From Thermoplasmatales archaeon (GTDB taxonomy: Archaea > Thermoplasmatota > Thermoplasmata > Thermoplasmatales > Thermoplasmataceae), in NCBI GenBank assembly GCA_016806715.1, contig CP060531.1, positions 1,163,966-1,227,965 of the forward strand: 64,000 nt of DNA, in the 5' to 3' direction. The notes under the pieces are model-generated. The model was given only the letters and a program-made list of their open reading frames with translations. It ran no database searches and was not told the DNA's origin. The translations under genes were made by a program, and so were the position numbers. This document shows, in pieces, positions 62,314 to 64,000 of this stretch (position 1 is the first letter of the stretch; every line of letters starts with the position of its first letter).

Positions 62314-63396
62314 ACAGAGTCGGGTTGCTTGCTTCCTGAGGCCCTTGGAAAATTTCACCAAAGATTCTGTTGCACTGAAGCACTACACACAATATCTGAA
62401 CGGATTTCACTACAACAGGGACCTGCTGAATGCTGCTGGCGCAAACACATACGGGGAGACTGTTAGCAGCAGGTCTGTTTTCCTGTATAGTGCAGTGGAG
62501 AATTCCACTGTTGATACCGTGAAGAAAATCCGGTTTACTAGAATGTCAGCAATAAGGTGACCCACAAGCATGGACGAAAGGAGACACATAATAGCCTTTG
62601 ACTACACAACAGAGGACTTCTACGGTGACAGGCACGGCTTGTGTATACATGGTTGAACCAGTGATCATGGCGTTACCAAAAAATACTCGTACCTTACTGC
62701 GAACATTGTCAATAAGAATCTGAGGCTGCCAATATTATACATCCCTTCACCAATGGACGGCGACATACCCGGGGGAGGCATCTGGCATACTTCGGAGAAT
62801 GAGCAGCAACACTCACGATATTGATCTTGTGCTGTTCGACAGGGGATTCTACTCCAAGGAAAACAGCCTTGCACTCCCCGGTATGTGCGTGCCATATCTC
62901 ATATTCGTGCTGAACCATAAGTCTGTGAAAAGCTAACTCGGCTCCATGATACCTGAGGTGAAGAAGATCATTCTCCATAAGTTCTCCTTCTACCGCGATG
63001 GTCAAGAAGGTTGTTGGGGGCATAAGCCTTGTATTCCCGAGGCAGATTTATGATCACCGCCAATATGAGTATTACAACAGGGGGGTGTTTGCAGCAAACG
63101 TTTCGAATACGAATCTTGAAAAGATTGTCAGGCAGTACAAGGCACGGTGGCGCATAGAGACCATGTTCCGGGTGCAGGATGAATACCGCATAAATACCAA
63201 AAGCAAGGACATTCGCGCTCGGTACTTCCGGTTTGCATACGAGCAGATGGTTGAATCAATCTGGTATCTTTTCTACCATGAGGAGGTGAGTTTCAAGAAA
63301 TTTCTCACTGAGCTGAGCAGTGTGCTCAGCACGCTGGCGGATATGAGGAGAGAAGGGGAACAACCAATTCATAGGACATTCTGGGTTCATGAATAG
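62314..63396 (+). pseudogene. DDE transposase of the DUF2080-type element, degenerate
   Basis: The 5' two thirds hold short fragments in several frames with many stops. The last third (62998-63396) is an open frame: ISLVFPRQIYDHRQYEYYNR, then IVRQYKARWRIETMFRVQDE and RINTKSKDIRARYFRF, the YKxRWxIE...F...K block that contains the catalytic glutamate of IS4-superfamily transposases. Disrupted, so not functional. Confidence 0.75.
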
Positions 63397-63491
63397 TGAG
63401 CTCGCTGTCTGCGTTCTCAAGCGATTCAGCAGCGCAAGCAACCTAAAAACTTAGCTTAACTTGGAGAAACTGCGTGTTGAACGAAGGGTTA

Positions 63492-63595
63492 ATACTGAAT
63501 AGAATATCATTTTTGATTCCTTTATATGAAAGATTTAGGTACTTTAGTTCTAGGTCCATTATAATGAATATAATGGTAGTATATACATTACCTAG
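63492..63595 (-). pseudogene. 5' stub of a fifth ABC ATPase gene with its promoter
   Basis: About 100 bp aligning with 56920-57015. The start codon at 63559 is followed by MDLELKYLNLSYKGIKNDIL (compare MDLELKNLNLSYKGIKKDIL in locus 3). Homology ends around 63492, where the transposon-derived sequence begins. The upstream TATA-like sequence is also kept. No Walker motifs remain. Confidence 0.8.
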
Positions 63596-63674
63596 TATGT
63601 GACTCTATTTTTGAACCAGCTGGAAACCCTGATGTTTTTTTATCGTAAAAAATAATTTGGAAGAAAGACAATAT

Positions 63675-64000
63675 TTACTGCCCTGCAATTTTCTTCAGTC
63701 TTTCCGATAGTTCTTTGAGTTTCTCTGAATAAGGTTTCACTTTCTCTGCATCCGAGACCTTCAGGTCCTCCATGTAGGAAAGGAAGCTTCCCATTTCAGA
63801 GACCATGTCTTCAACACTTCTTGGATTGTGGCTTCCAAACATCCCTCCGAATCCGGCATTGGCTTTTCCTTCTTTGGTCAGTTCGTATCTCCCATCCTCT
63901 TTCTTGACTATGAGCCCTTCATCGGAAAGACTCTCCAAAAGCGGGTAAATCGACCCTGGCGATGGCTTCCAGAAGCCCATGCTGCTCGACTCTATCTCAT
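63675..64000 (-). CDS. PadR-family transcriptional regulator, C-terminal part
   Basis: The frame runs to the window edge; about 107 codons are seen, reading IESSSMGFWKPSPGSIYPLL, then LSDEGLIVKKEDGRYELTKE. WxPSxGSxYPxLxxLxxxGxI is the PadR winged-helix signature, with the C-terminal helices (residues 60-101) for dimer formation. PadR proteins often repress transport or stress genes. An ATG at 63980 lies in this motif but is internal; the real start is outside the window. It could regulate the adjacent ABC locus, but that is a guess. Confidence 0.85.
   Translation of the reverse strand, partial: EIESSSMGFWKPSPGSIYPLLESLSDEGLIVKKEDGRYELTKEGKANAGFGGMFGSHNPRSVEDMVSEMGSFLSYMEDLKVSDAEKVKPYSEKLKELSERLKKIAGQ

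Noticed and set aside
1-64000. CRISPR arrays, tRNA and rRNA genes
   Set aside because: No regularly spaced direct repeats, no cloverleaf with GGTTCRA-type arm and CCA-side pairing, and no rRNA core sequences were found on reading. A covariance search would be decisive.

Overview
The window comes from an archaeon of the order Thermoplasmatales. Evidence: the proteasome alpha subunit begins with the same residues I recall for Thermoplasma PsmA; the archaeal exosome genes (Rrp4, Rrp41, Rrp42) sit beside L37Ae and SBDS; and there is an archaeal-type RNase P RNA, archaeal S-adenosylmethionine synthetase, an XPD helicase and a presenilin-like protease. Many genes start 24-27 nt downstream of a TATA-like box, which fits leaderless transcription, and I used this to choose several starts. 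The genus cannot be fixed from sequence alone. No tRNA, 5S/16S/23S rRNA or CRISPR array was seen.

Layout. (1) 1-6914, core: L37Ae, rrp42, rrp41, rrp4, SBDS, a GINS protein and a TatD-like hydrolase on the minus strand, with psmA divergent. A tnpB with one amber codon lies between SBDS and GINS. (2) 7100-18911, accessory island: two ABC-exporter loci with glycosylation-site-rich membrane-anchored proteins, an intact ISL3-type element, remnants of four other insertion-sequence types, and the RNase P RNA gene among them. (3) 19066-41597, mostly housekeeping: UbiB-like kinase, Hsp20, methylmalonyl-CoA mutase (two subunits plus MeaB GTPase), glycosyltransferase, ribulose-phosphate epimerase, zinc alcohol dehydrogenase, XerA-like recombinase, prenyl synthase, RNase HII, TPR protein, PAC2 protein, XPD, ClC, RimI-like acetyltransferase, MAT, PurH and a bactofilin-like repeat protein. 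(4) 41754-51369: a 1634-bp IS1634-type element, then a LysR / MFS / MmgE-PrpD / isopropylmalate-dehydrogenase-like set whose transporter is cut by a 2112-bp element. (5) 51535-54712: presenilin-like protease and topoisomerase I. (6) 54904-63600: two more ABC loci, a truncated fifth ABC copy and several insertion-sequence remnants, ending in a PadR-type regulator.

The most interesting feature is a recurrent module: [small N-anchored secreted protein] - [280-320 aa protein with one membrane segment at each end] - [ABC ATPase] - [ABC-2-like permease]. It is complete at 15473-18519 and 58973-61924. At 7769-12871 the lead gene is broken by an ISL3-type element, two other lesions and nothing else; at 55389-57655 the module is eroded, and at about 63492-63595 only an ATPase 5' end survives. 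The lead proteins differ strongly while the architecture is kept. In two decayed loci the lead gene is lost and the ATPase and permease are intact. This would fit a secreted effector with a transporter that exports it or protects the producer, but function is inference.

Two insertions can be undone on paper. Removing the ISL3-type element and one copy of its 8-bp duplication AAATATTT, or the 2112-bp element and one copy of TATATG, restores an open frame across each junction.
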